Both the position numbers and the translations under genes were made by a program. This document shows positions 26,241 to 35,900 of a DNA stretch of 64,000 nucleotides, piece after piece. Source of the stretch: Leucobacter weissii (lineage in GTDB: Bacteria; Actinomycetota; Actinomycetes; Actinomycetales; Microbacteriaceae). Numbering within the stretch: the stretch's first letter is position 1; every line of letters begins with the position of its first letter. Below the pieces are notes generated by a model that ran no database searches, was not told the origin of the DNA, and saw only the letters and a program-made list of their open reading frames with translations. The stretch is from assembly GCF_017565745.1 (NCBI RefSeq), contig NZ_JAGDYM010000009.1:1-64000 (forward strand), written 5' to 3'.

Positions 26241-27629
26241 TCAGGCTGGGGTTGCGGCGAGGCGGTGTTGCGCGTCCCATGCCTGGGTCGCGACCTGCAC
26301 GGCGTCCCACGGGGAGCCGAGCGGTGGGGTGTAGGAGAGGTCGAGGTCGGAGATCTGATCGACGGCGAGCCCGGCGTGGAGGGCGGTGGCGTAGGTGTCG
26401 ACGCGTTTTGCGACCTCGGTGCCACGGCGGCCGACGAGCTGCGCGCCGAGCAGCCGCCCATCCGTCGTATCGCCGGTGATGCGGAACTGGATCGGGTGGG
26501 CGCCCGGGTAGTACCGCTTGTGGTCATCCGCGGCCGCGGCGACCGTCGACGGCGCGTAGCCCGCGGCTTCGGCTTCGTGCTGGCGCAGCCCGGTGCGGGC
26601 GGCGACCAGGTCGAAGACCTTGACAACCTGCGTGCCGACCGAACCGGCGAAGGCACGGTCGCCCCCGATGGCATTCTCCCCGGCGACGCGGCCCTGCTTG
26701 TGCGAGGTGGTGCCGAGCGGCAGGTAGGTGAGGCCGAGGAGGCGGTGGTGGGTGACGATACCGTCGCCGGCGGCCCAGACGTGCGGGAGGCCAGTGCGCA
26801 TCCGCTCGTCCACGACGACCGCGCCACCCGCACCGAGCGATGCGCCGGCCCGTTCGAGGAGTTCAGTGTTGGGCCGGACGCCGACGACGACGAGCACGAG
26901 GTCCGCCGTCTGCTGGAACGACTCACCTTGGCGGGTCCCGGTGACGGCGAGACCGGCCGGGGTCTTCTCAATCCCGACGGCGGTCGTGTTCGTGATGACC
27001 TCGACGCTGTGCGCGTCGAGTTCCTGGTGGACGAGGGCGCCGAGTTCGGGGTCGAGGGTGGAGAGCACTTCGGGGCCGCGCTGGAGCTGGGTGACCTGCA
27101 TGCCGCGTGCGGTGAAGGCTTCGGCCATCTCCAGGCCGACGTAGCCGGCGCCGACGATGATCGCAGAGGCGGGCTGCCGGGTGGTGAGGTCGTGGTCGAG
27201 GGCGAAGGTGTCGCCCATCGAATGGATGACATGCACCCCGTCCGCCGGGCCGAGCCGGTCGAGGCCGGTGATGCCGGCATGGGACGGGAGGGCGCCGGCG
27301 CCGACGATCAGCTCGTCGTAGGCGATCTGCTCGCTCAACCCATTGGGGTTCCGTACTTCGAGGCGACGACCTGCGACGTCGATGCCGGTCGCGAAGGTGT
27401 TGAGCCGCAGGGTCATGCCGGTGGCTTCGAGATCCGCGCTTGTGCGGTGCGCGAGGGACTGCCACGGCTGGACTTCGCCGGTGAAGTAGTACGGGATGCC
27501 GCAGATGGAGAAGTTCGGGTACTCGTCCGCGACCACGACGGTCACGTCGGCGGTGGGGTCGAGTTCGCGGGCGCGCAAGGCTGCGGAGATGCCGGCGTCG
27601 GAGCCGCCGATGATGGCGAGGTGAGTCAT
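26241..27629 (-). CDS. FAD-dependent pyridine nucleotide-disulfide oxidoreductase
   Basis: A 462-residue flavoprotein of the NADH oxidase/coenzyme A-disulfide reductase type: FAD-binding GGSDAGISAA at the N-terminus, a cysteine in NFSICGIPYY near residue 43 as in CoA-disulfide reductases, NAD-binding GAGYVGLEMAE near residue 160, the FAD aspartate in VWAAGD, and a C-terminal dimerisation domain. It is last in the chromate transporter/aquaporin operon (ATGA overlap), divergent from the ArsR-arsenate reductase fusion. A redox role in arsenic handling is inferred from context. Confidence 0.88.
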   Translation of the reverse strand: MTHLAIIGGSDAGISAALRARELDPTADVTVVVADEYPNFSICGIPYYFTGEVQPWQSLAHRTSADLEATGMTLRLNTFATGIDVAGRRLEVRNPNGLSEQIAYDELIVGAGALPSHAGITGLDRLGPADGVHVIHSMGDTFALDHDLTTRQPASAIIVGAGYVGLEMAEAFTARGMQVTQLQRGPEVLSTLDPELGALVHQELDAHSVEVITNTTAVGIEKTPAGLAVTGTRQGESFQQTADLVLVVVGVRPNTELLERAGASLGAGGAVVVDERMRTGLPHVWAAGDGIVTHHRLLGLTYLPLGTTSHKQGRVAGENAIGGDRAFAGSVGTQVVKVFDLVAARTGLRQHEAEAAGYAPSTVAAAADDHKRYYPGAHPIQFRITGDTTDGRLLGAQLVGRRGTEVAKRVDTYATALHAGLAVDQISDLDLSYTPPLGSPWDAVQVATQAWDAQHRLAATPA

Positions 27630-28309
27630 GGGTGTGCTTTTCGGGGAAGCGGGAACAGGATTTGGACGAGCCCGACACCGACCGCGGCGCCGACGAGTTG
27701 CGCGGCCAGGAACGGCCAGGCGGAGCCGGGGGCGATACCAGCGAAGGTGTCGGTGAAGATCCGGCCGACGGTCACGGCTGGATTGGCGAATGAGGTCGAG
27801 GATGTGAACCAGTACGCGGCCCCGATGTACGCACCCACAGCAGGACCCGCCAGCACCGCGCGGCCGGTACGGGCGAGGGCGAAGATCAGCAAGACCAACC
27901 CTGCGGTCGCCACGACCTCCCCGAGCAGGTGCCCCACCGTGGCGCGCTGCGTCGTGGAGAGCACAGTCGGGGTGTCGAACATAGTGTTCGCGAGGACCGC
28001 GCCTCCGACGCCGCCGGCGACCTGCGCGACGACATACACGGCGATCGTCCCGGCCGGCAGGGCTGCACCGAGGGTGCGGTCGGCGAGGGTGACGCACGGG
28101 TTGAGATGGGCGCCGGAGATGGGCTGGAAGATCAGGATGAGTACCGCGAGGCCGAGCGCGGTGGCGATCGAGTTCTCCATCAGTTCCAGCCCCACGTCGT
28201 TTGGTGAGAGACGCTGGGCGGCGATGCCCGAGCCGACCACGACAGTCACAAGGAGCCCGGTGCCGAGGAACTCGGCGGCGGCACGTCGCCACGGGGGTGC
28301 GGGGTTCAT
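27626..28309 (-). CDS. Aquaporin / MIP-family channel of the arsenic cluster
   Basis: A 227-residue six-helix channel. The two pore loops are HLNPCVT (NPC instead of the usual NPA) and FANPAVT. An arginine follows the second loop (VGR). MIP channels in ars operons, such as AqpS, export or conduct arsenite, so an arsenite permease role is proposed from location; no ArsB or Acr3 pump is seen here. The start overlaps the chromate-transporter stop, and its own stop overlaps the oxidoreductase start. Confidence 0.88.
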   Translation of the reverse strand: MNPAPPWRRAAAEFLGTGLLVTVVVGSGIAAQRLSPNDVGLELMENSIATALGLAVLILIFQPISGAHLNPCVTLADRTLGAALPAGTIAVYVVAQVAGGVGGAVLANTMFDTPTVLSTTQRATVGHLLGEVVATAGLVLLIFALARTGRAVLAGPAVGAYIGAAYWFTSSTSFANPAVTVGRIFTDTFAGIAPGSAWPFLAAQLVGAAVGVGLVQILFPLPRKAHP

Positions 28310-29529
28310 AGGGCGATCCATCCGATGAGAGCGGCGGTGATGACGACGGCCCAGGCCGGGGTCTTCCACATCGTCAGCGCGACGAACGCCGCCGCGGCCA
28401 GGGCGAGGGTTCCGACTCCCGTGATGCCCTGGGTGAACACGGGCGTGTAGAGGGCGGCGGCGAGGATGCCGACGACTCCGGCGTTCACCCCTGCCAGGGC
28501 ACGCTGCGCGTGGCGGGCGTGGCGCAGTCGCTCCCAGAATGGCAACGCTCCGATAATTAGCAGCGCCGAGGGAAGGAAGATCGCGACCAGCGCGATCGCG
28601 GCCCCAGCGATCCCGGTCGGACCGGTCGTGGTGACGGCGCCAAGATAGGCGGCGAAGGTGAACAGCGGCCCCGGGACGGCCTGCGCGGCCCCGTACCCGG
28701 CGAGGAACACGTCGTGTCCGACGAGCCCGGTCTGCACAGTCTCCGCCTCCAGCAGCGGGAGGACGACGTGACCGCCGCCGAACACGAGAGACCCAGCCCG
28801 GTAGAACACGTCCGCCAGCCCGATCGCTCCGTTCCCGGTCACCGCAGCCAGGATGGGAAGCGCCGTCAGCAGCACCGCGAACACGATCAGGCTCCCGATC
28901 GACACCGCCCGCGGCACCCTGGCCGGAAACGCATCCGTCTCCTGTGCCGGTGCGATCGGCGGGCGAAGCCACGCCCATCCGGCGATCCCCGCCACGACGA
29001 TCGCGGCGACCTGTGCGAGCACCCCTGGGACTAGCAGCACCACGATGAGCGCGCCGACCGCGATCGTCGCTCGCCGTGCGTCCGGGGTGAGGGTCTTCGC
29101 CATCCCGAGGACCGCGTGGGCGACCACCGCGACCGCAGCCGCGTTCAGCCCGACCAGCCACCCTGATCCGATCGCGTCGCCGAGAGACGCTGCACCGTAG
29201 GCGAAACCGACCAGGAGGACCGCCGACGGCAGCGTGAACCCTGCCCACGCCGCGAGCAGTCCGAGCATCCCTGCCCGTTGCAGACCGATCGCCATGCCCA
29301 CCTGACTCGACGCCGGGCCGGGCAGAAACTGACACAGCGCGACCAGGTCGGCATACGCCCGATCCGTCAACCACCGGCGCCGCTCCACGAACGCTTCCCG
29401 GAAATATCCCAGATGCGCCACCGGCCCACCGAACGACGTCACCCCGAGCCGCAGGAACAGCCAGAACACCTCAACCGCCCCACCCGGACGATGGGCGGCG
29501 GCAGAGGCGGGAGTTGGTTGCGGGTGCAT
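28306..29529 (-). CDS. chrA: ChrA-family chromate/anion transporter
   Basis: A protein of about 407 residues in two homologous halves, each starting with the CHR signature: FLRLGVTSFGGPVAHLGYF near residue 30 and FYRAGSLVFGGGHVVLPLL near 235. The PGP motifs (FLPGPASSQ, AVPGPLFT) are intact. About ten membrane helices. A GTG at 29550 would add seven residues inside the shared promoter and is less likely. CHR proteins export chromate; within an ars cluster the substrate could be another oxyanion. Confidence 0.88.
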   Translation of the reverse strand: MHPQPTPASAAAHRPGGAVEVFWLFLRLGVTSFGGPVAHLGYFREAFVERRRWLTDRAYADLVALCQFLPGPASSQVGMAIGLQRAGMLGLLAAWAGFTLPSAVLLVGFAYGAASLGDAIGSGWLVGLNAAAVAVVAHAVLGMAKTLTPDARRATIAVGALIVVLLVPGVLAQVAAIVVAGIAGWAWLRPPIAPAQETDAFPARVPRAVSIGSLIVFAVLLTALPILAAVTGNGAIGLADVFYRAGSLVFGGGHVVLPLLEAETVQTGLVGHDVFLAGYGAAQAVPGPLFTFAAYLGAVTTTGPTGIAGAAIALVAIFLPSALLIIGALPFWERLRHARHAQRALAGVNAGVVGILAAALYTPVFTQGITGVGTLALAAAAFVALTMWKTPAWAVVITAALIGWIAL

Positions 29530-29551
29530 CACGAATAGTCTTGACGACACT

Positions 29552-29579
29552 CATTGCCTCAGTCAACCTTGAGGCAATG
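29552..29579. promoter_or_regulatory. Perfect inverted-repeat operator of the divergent ars cluster
   Basis: CATTGCCTCA (29552-29561) and TGAGGCAATG (29570-29579) are perfect complements around an eight-base spacer. The right arm contains the ATG of the ArsR-fusion gene at 29577, so the mRNA is probably leaderless or nearly so. The site lies in the only gap between the two divergent units and is well placed for the ArsR domain to repress both. Confidence 0.75.
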
Positions 29580-30248
29580 AACATTGAGCGAACTTCCCTG
29601 GAGAAGAGAGCAGCGACGCACGCGGCCCTCGCAGACCCGGCGAGGCTGCAGATCATCGACCTCCTCACCCTCGCTGACCGCTCCCCGGGCGAGCTGCAAG
29701 TCGCGCTGGGGCTGACATCGAACCTGGTCGCCCATCACCTCGGTGTGCTCGACCGGACGGAGCTGATCGTCCGGTCCCGCTCAGAAGGCGACCGGCGGCG
29801 CAGCTACATCCGACTCCGACCCTCGGCGCTGGACGGGCTCCTGCCCACACCCGTGCTCGCAGCCCGGCGGGTGGTGTTCGTTTGCACCGGGAACTCGGCT
29901 CGCTCTCCACTGGCTGCAGCCCTCTGGGCGCAAGCCAGCCCGATCCCAGCGACTTCGGCAGGCACACACCCCGCCGCGGCGACATCATCGAAAGCGATCG
30001 CGGCCGCGGAGAGGCATGATCTCCCGTTCGGTCCGCACACGCCTCGCGACCTGGGCGGGGTCATCGGCGAGGGCGACCTCGTCGTCACAGTCTGCGACCG
30101 TGCTCACGAGGAACTCGTCTACGCGGACGCATTGCACTGGTCGGTGCCGAACCCCGGTCGCGTCGGTACGGACGCCGCCTATGACGCCACGTTCGATGAG
30201 ATCGCCCGGCGCATCGCCCGTCTGAGCCCGCAACTCTCGGCTGTGTGA
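29577..30248 (+). CDS. ArsR repressor fused to low-molecular-weight arsenate reductase
   Basis: A 223-residue two-domain protein. Residues 8-85 form a winged helix of the ArsR family (SPGELQVALGLTSNLVAHHL). Residues 97-215 form a low-molecular-weight phosphatase-like arsenate reductase with the active-site loop C-x-GN-x-x-RSP (Cys103, Arg109). The usual ArsR metal site ELCVCDL is replaced by ELQVALGL, and the HTH domain has no cysteine. Arsenite or arsenate sensing may therefore depend on the reductase cysteines. It is divergent from the chrA-aquaporin-oxidoreductase unit. Confidence 0.85.
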   Translation: MNIERTSLEKRAATHAALADPARLQIIDLLTLADRSPGELQVALGLTSNLVAHHLGVLDRTELIVRSRSEGDRRRSYIRLRPSALDGLLPTPVLAARRVVFVCTGNSARSPLAAALWAQASPIPATSAGTHPAAATSSKAIAAAERHDLPFGPHTPRDLGGVIGEGDLVVTVCDRAHEELVYADALHWSVPNPGRVGTDAAYDATFDEIARRIARLSPQLSAV

Positions 30249-30364
30249 GCGCACGGCGGGTCTGCGGGAGCTGTCGGACGATGCCTGCGGCCCAAGAGTT
30301 GGAAGTTGATTCACCCCTTCAGAACGAGCAGGGGGCAGCGCCGGTAGGATAAGTGGCGGCGTGT

Positions 30365-30408
30365 CGGGAAGCCTGGTCGACGGTTCTGTTGTCGACCGTT
30401 CCCGGAGG
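30365..30408 (+). promoter_or_regulatory. nhaA leader hairpin abutting the ribosome-binding site
   Basis: CGGGAA (30365-30370) pairs with TTCCCG (30399-30404) and, inside it, GGTCGAC (30375-30381) with GTCGACC (30391-30397) around a nine-base loop. The outer stem runs into GGAGG (30404-30408), the nhaA ribosome-binding site. This could act as a translational switch. Whether it belongs to a known nhaA-associated RNA motif cannot be decided by eye. Confidence 0.5.
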
Positions 30409-30412
30409 TTCC

Positions 30413-31771
30413 ATGTCCACGCCCACTCCTCGGCCTGTTCGTTCGCGTCGCCGTTCGGTGTTCCCCGCTCGCGGGAGCTATCGGGAGGCGGTGCGCATCG
30501 GCGAGGTGCTCCGCAAGGAGACCGTCGGCGGGATGCTGCTGGTCGCACTCGCCGCGGTCGCCATCGTATGGGCGAACTCGCCCTGGGCGGAGAGCTACTT
30601 CGCGGTACGGGACTTCCGCATCGGATACGCGCCCTGGCATCTGGAACTGAGCCTGGGAGGGTGGGCGACGGACGGGCTGCTGGCGATCTTCTTCTTCCTG
30701 GTCGGGCTCGAACTCAAACGCGAGTTCGTCGCCGGTGACCTCCGCCAGATACGCACCGCCGTGGTGCCGATCGCCGCAGCAGTTGGTGGGGTCGCGATCC
30801 CGGCGTGCGTCTACCTCGCCGTCATTGGTAGCGATCCCGGGCTCCGTGACGGGTGGGCGATCCCGACCGCTACCGACATCGCTTTCGCGGTCGCGGTGCT
30901 CGCGCTGATCGGCTCGCACCTGCCCAGCCCGTTGCGGGTCTTCCTGCTCACTCTCGCGGTCGTGGACGACCTGATCGCGATCGGTATCATCGCCCTGTTC
31001 TACACCGACACCATCGACCTGCTGCCGCTGCTGCTCGCAGTGGTCATGATCATCATCTACGGACTGATCGCGCAACTCTCCCGCCGGCTCTTCAGTCTGC
31101 ACCCGTCCGCTGCGTGGCTGATCCTGCTCCCCGTCGGGGTCGGAGCATGGACGTTCATGCATGCCTCCGGCGTCCACGCCACCATCGCCGGAGTGCTCCT
31201 GGGATTCACGATCCCCGTCCTCCACCACAAGTCCGACCGCGCCGATAATGCGGGTCCCGGTCTTGCGGAACAGTTCGAGCACCGGTTCCGGCCCCTGTCA
31301 GCCGGGTTGGCGGTGCCGGTGTTCGCGTTCTTATCCGCAGGGGTCGCCATCGGCGGCCTCGACGGATTCGCCTCCGCGCTCACCGATCCGCTCACGATCG
31401 CGATCATCGCCGCGCTCGTGCTCGGCAAACCCGTAGGCATCCTCACCACGACCTGGCTGCTGAGCAAGACAGCCCGCCTCCGCCTCGATCCGGCGCTGCG
31501 TTGGGTCGACCTGGCCGGCGTGGGCCTGCTCGCCGGCATCGGGTTCACCGTGTCACTCCTGGTCGCCGAGCTCTCCTTCACCCCCGGCAGCCCAGAGCAC
31601 GACCACGCCAAAGTCGCGATCCTCACCGCTTCCATCATCGCCGCCGCCCTGGCAGCCATCGTCCTGACCGTCAGAAACCGCGGCTACCGAAACATCAGCG
31701 AACAAGACACTGTCGACGCCAATGGCAACGGCATCCCCGACGTATACCAACAGGATGACGCCGACCGCTAA
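30413..31771 (+). CDS. nhaA: NhaA-type Na+/H+ antiporter
   Basis: A 452-residue antiporter. ATG at 30413 is used because GGAGG lies just upstream; an in-frame ATG-like start at 30353 would read through the leader hairpin. The N-terminal 45 residues are basic and polar. Eleven or so helices follow, with the ion-binding aspartate pair in [20 protein letters not shown] before it, and [10 protein letters not shown]. It exchanges sodium for protons across the membrane. The acidic C-terminal tail ([12 protein letters not shown]) resembles a calcium-binding loop. Confidence 0.93.
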   Translation: MSTPTPRPVRSRRRSVFPARGSYREAVRIGEVLRKETVGGMLLVALAAVAIVWANSPWAESYFAVRDFRIGYAPWHLELSLGGWATDGLLAIFFFLVGLELKREFVAGDLRQIRTAVVPIAAAVGGVAIPACVYLAVIGSDPGLRDGWAIPTATDIAFAVAVLALIGSHLPSPLRVFLLTLAVVDDLIAIGIIALFYTDTIDLLPLLLAVVMIIIYGLIAQLSRRLFSLHPSAAWLILLPVGVGAWTFMHASGVHATIAGVLLGFTIPVLHHKSDRADNAGPGLAEQFEHRFRPLSAGLAVPVFAFLSAGVAIGGLDGFASALTDPLTIAIIAALVLGKPVGILTTTWLLSKTARLRLDPALRWVDLAGVGLLAGIGFTVSLLVAELSFTPGSPEHDHAKVAILTASIIAAALAAIVLTVRNRGYRNISEQDTVDANGNGIPDVYQQDDADR

Positions 31772-31869
31772 CTGTCCTTGGACTACCGTGACGGCTTGAT
31801 CGGTGATCTCAGATCGCTCAGGTCACGCGCCTTCATAGGAACTCGGCTCCGAGGTGAAGAAGCGCACCG

Positions 31870-31903
31870 CTTCGTACCTTCTCTGCATCCAGCTACGAAG
31901 GAG
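31870..31903 (+). promoter_or_regulatory. Hairpin over the dprA ribosome-binding site
   Basis: CTTCGTA (31870-31876) is complementary to TACGAAG (31894-31900), and the second arm overlaps the GAAGGAG that precedes the dprA start. A small GAAGCG/CGCTTC stem overlaps the first arm and would compete with it. It may reduce dprA translation until the RNA is unfolded. The evidence is base pairing only. Confidence 0.35.
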
Positions 31904-31911
31904 CAGAATCG

Positions 31912-32925
31912 ATGGACCCGATCAACGAACTGGCCACAGATGAGCGCACCGCGAGGATCATCCTCGCCATCGCCTCCGAGCCAGGAGACGCCGTCACGGG
32001 CCGGATGATCCGCACCGTCGGCGCATCCGAGACCGTCGCGCGAGCGATCGGCGCGGAGGTTCCGGTGGGGCCGAATGGTGACACCTGGCGGCGGCGTCTC
32101 GCACCCCGTATCGACGCCGCACACACCGGGCGGGTGATCGCGGATGCTGAGCGTCATGGGATGCGTGTGCTGATCCCTGGCGATGCGCACTGGCCGTCCG
32201 GGATCGACGCGCTCGGCGATCGTGCACCGTTCGTGCTCTGGGCGAGAGGCGACACCGAGCTGCTGACGGAACCCGTCTGGGACCGACTCACCGTCACTGG
32301 TGCGCGAGCGTCCACCGGGTACGGGGAGCACGTCACGGCAGAGCTGGTGCAGTCCGCGGTGGACGAGGCGCATCGGGTGTTCTCCGGTGGCGCGTACGGC
32401 ATCGACGGTGCCGCGCACCGTGCCGCACTCGCAGCGGGCGGGCCGACGGTCGCGGTGCTGGCTGGTGGGCTTGACCGGCTTTACCCGGCCGGGCACACCG
32501 ACCTCCTCACCCGAATCAGCAAGCAGGGGCTCTTGTTGTCGGAGGTGCCGCCGGGGGCGGTGCCGACGAAGTGGCGGTTCCTGCAACGCGGCCGCCTCCT
32601 CGCCGCCCTCTCCGGCACCGTGATCATCGCGGAGGCCGGCTACCGTTCGGGTACCCTGCATACCGCCGCCCGCGCGGTCGAACTCGGCCGCCCCGTCGGC
32701 GCAATACCTGGGCCGGTGACGAGTGCGGCGTCGGCGGGGTGTCACCGCCTCCTACACGATGGCCTTGCCACGGTGATCACCGGGTACGACGACATCCGCG
32801 AACTGCTGCACACGGTTCGTGACGGGGCGCAGCGTCGGGTGCGTGAGCGGGCGGGACTCGAGAACGATCCCCTCGACACCGACCCGCCCGGTGCCCGGCG
32901 AGAGGGGCCGAGTCGGGGGTTGTGA
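31912..32925 (+). CDS. dprA: DprA-like DNA-processing protein
   Basis: A 337-residue protein with the Rossmann-like DprA/Smf core: GARAST, FSGGAYGIDGAAHRAAL, VLAGGLDRLYPAGH and LSEVPPG are the family landmarks, followed by RNR-like RFLQRGRLLAALS. DprA protects incoming single-stranded DNA and loads RecA. Here it sits inside the element between nhaA and the surface protein, suggesting help in establishing transferred DNA. The chromosomal copy would be elsewhere. The symbol denotes the family, not the housekeeping copy. Confidence 0.88.
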   Translation: MDPINELATDERTARIILAIASEPGDAVTGRMIRTVGASETVARAIGAEVPVGPNGDTWRRRLAPRIDAAHTGRVIADAERHGMRVLIPGDAHWPSGIDALGDRAPFVLWARGDTELLTEPVWDRLTVTGARASTGYGEHVTAELVQSAVDEAHRVFSGGAYGIDGAAHRAALAAGGPTVAVLAGGLDRLYPAGHTDLLTRISKQGLLLSEVPPGAVPTKWRFLQRGRLLAALSGTVIIAEAGYRSGTLHTAARAVELGRPVGAIPGPVTSAASAGCHRLLHDGLATVITGYDDIRELLHTVRDGAQRRVRERAGLENDPLDTDPPGARREGPSRGL

Positions 32926-32932
32926 GGGCAGT

Positions 32933-32942
32933 GGTGCACCTG
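32933..32942 (+). promoter_or_regulatory. GGTGCACCTG leader motif, copy 3
   Basis: An exact copy, seven bases after the dprA stop and 55 bases before the GTG of the large surface protein. Confidence 0.4.
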
Positions 32943-32997
32943 CTGTGAAGGCGACCGGATGCCCGGGTCGCTGTTCGCAAACGTCAGGAGGCCTCTC

Positions 32998-35900
32998 GTG
33001 TCAGGATCACTCACCCCATCCCCGGTCACCGGGTCACCGCCACCGGCCCGGCTCAGGCGGTGGCTGTCTGCGCTCATCGCGCTGCTCGTGATCGCCGGTT
33101 CCTTCGCGCTGGGCACGCAGCCCGCGCACGCCGGTAGCGAAGGCGTCGGCTACTGGTCCGGTGGTGCGTTCCTGGGCGCGTACAACACCGACGTGGATGG
33201 TCGGCAGGCGTACTGCGCGGACCTCGACGCCGCCGCCCCCTACGGCAGCACGTCGGGTCCGGAGCGGATCACGTCGCTGGATTCCCTGTCGCGGCAGCAG
33301 CTCGCGGAACTGAACTACGTCCTGGACCGGTGGGGACAGTCGGGTGATCCGAACATCACCGCCGCCGTCGCCCTGCATGTGTGGTCGGTCACGAGCGCTG
33401 GCACCTACAACTCGCACGGCATGTCCGGTGACGACTACTACGTCGCCCGCGCGCCTGCGTCGGAGCGGGGCACGATCCTCGCGAACCTCGCCACGATACG
33501 ACAGGAAGCCGCCATCTATGCGGTCACCGACCCGTCGTTGTCGTTGAGCCTGGACATGGCGGATCAGTACGCCGGCACGCTCACCGTCGCCACCCACCCC
33601 GCAGGCCTCACAGGCACCGCGACGCTGTCGGACGCCGTGTTTGCCGATGGGTCGTCGTCTCGGACGATCGGTGCGGGCGCGCATCCGATCACGGGCACCC
33701 CCGCCGACGGTGTCCCGTCATACCAGATCGGTGCGTCGATGAGCATCGACGCTGCCGGGTACGGGGCCGCCCTTGACCTCTATGTCACGCCGGGCGGTGG
33801 GAAGCAGCGCCTGATCGCCGCCGTCTCAGGTTCCTCGACGGGGCTGTCGGCGTCGGCGGAGTCTCCGGTGATCGAGCTGGATTTCCAGCCGGAGATCACC
33901 ACCCAGGTTGCCTCCCGTTTCGTCGCTGAGGGTGACGCGTTTGTGGACGGGCTCACAGTGTCGGTATCGAAGCGCACCTGGATTCACCTGGACGGTGCAC
34001 CGGTCGAGGTGACCGCGACCGGCACCCTGTACGGGCCATTCGATGAGCATCCGGCAGAAGCCGACACCCCGCCCGCAGGCGCACCTATCGCGGGCTCGGA
34101 GACCGTGACGCTCACCGGTGCCGGCTCGTACACCTCGTCCGGCAGCATCATCGCGCCGGAGTCGGGGTTCTACACCTGGGTGTGGGCGATCGATAAGGAC
34201 GCCCACGGAGATCACGCGAAGTACCTCACCGATTCCTTCACCGACCGCTTCGGGCAGGTGACGGAGACCAGCGTGGTGCCGTTCCAGCCGGTCGCGGTGT
34301 CGGAGGCGGATCAGCGTCTCGCCGTCCCCGGCGATGCTCTGACGGACACGATCACGGTGTCCAGCTCGAATGGTGCCTGGTTGAAGAAGGATGGAGCACC
34401 GATTCCGGTCGTCTTCGAGGGCACCGCCTACCAAGTCCCCGGCACCCTCCCTCCCACGCAGAACGCGGAGATCGATGCGGCGGCGGTGCCGCTCGGCACA
34501 GTCACCGTCACGGCTGACGGTCCTGGCGTGTATACGTCGCCGTCGGTGGTGGCGCCGTCGGGTGGGTTCGTGACCTGGGTGTGGGAAGTGAAGAAGTCGT
34601 CGCAGCCGGAGTGGGTGCGCGACTATCTCGCCAGCGACTGGCAGGACGGCTACGGCATCGCGGTGGAGACGACCTCGGTCCGGTGGCCGATCACCATGAC
34701 TTCGCTGATGCGGGAGTACAACGTGCACCCCGGCGGGCGCGCATTCGATGTCGTGACCGTGTCGGGGTTCCCGGCGAACCACGGTGATTTCGCTGGTGAC
34801 GGGTACTGGGGTGCGGATGTCGATGAGCTCCGCCACACCGTCTACGGCCCTTTCGCCACCGATACCATGCTGACCGACGATCTCGACCTCACCACCGCAC
34901 CCGTGCTGGCGGAGCTGACGACGCCGGCACGGAATGGGGTCTACAAGCTCGGGTACACAGATGAGGACCAGATCGTGCCGACGGAGCCCGGCTTCTACGT
35001 CCTCGTGACGAGGTTCGCGGGTGATGATCGGGTGCAGCCGTATCAGTCGTCGCCGGCGGATGTGCTGGAACGCTTCTACGTCCCACCCACCGGCACCGAG
35101 GTTCCGGTGTCGGTGATCACGCAGGCAACCCCGGAAGCCTTCGTCGGTGAGCCGTTCTCGGACACGGCACTCGTGCAGGGCACGAAGATTCCCGTCGGCG
35201 CCTATCTCGTGTTCCGCGCGTACGGGCCGCACCCGGCCGACGCCGGAGCCGTGTGCGAGGTGCCGTTCTACGAGAGCGACGAGATCCCGGTCACCCAGGC
35301 CGGCATCTACGGCTCGGGCACCACCTCCGTCGATGCGGCGGGGAACGTGTACTGGATCGAAACGCTCTACGACAGCGATGGCGAGATCGTCGCTGCGGGT
35401 GAGTGCGGGGCACCGGGTGAGACAACGGTCGTCAAGGAGCAGCCAGAAGAGCTGATCGTGAAGACGAACGCGGTCCCGACCGTCACGTTGGGTGATCCGG
35501 CGCATGATGTTGCGACCGTCACCGGTACCGTTCCCGACGGCGCACGCCTCATGTTCGAGGCGTACCGGCAGGATGGCGACACCGCCACTTGCACCCCGGA
35601 AGAACTCGTCTTCACCTCCACGGTGATCGAGTTGGATGGGCCGGGTGAGTATCGCTCCGACGAGGTGATCTTCGACCGGACGGGCGTCTATTACTGGGTG
35701 GAGACCGTCACCAACGCCGACGGCACGATCCTGCACCGCGGCATCTGCGGCGCACCGGACGAAACCACCACCGTCGCCGAGTCACCGGATGAGCCCGGCA
35801 AGCCGGGTACGCCGGGTGAGCTCGCGCACACGGGCGGTGGTGACTGGTGGCCGCTCGGCCTCGCCGGTGGGCTGATCGCTGCGGCGACGGGTGGGGTGCT

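Noticed and set aside
26166..28328. A 720-codon plus-strand frame through the cargo genes
   Set aside because: It is antisense to a flavoprotein and an aquaporin with intact motifs, and its own sequence has no fold-like pattern.
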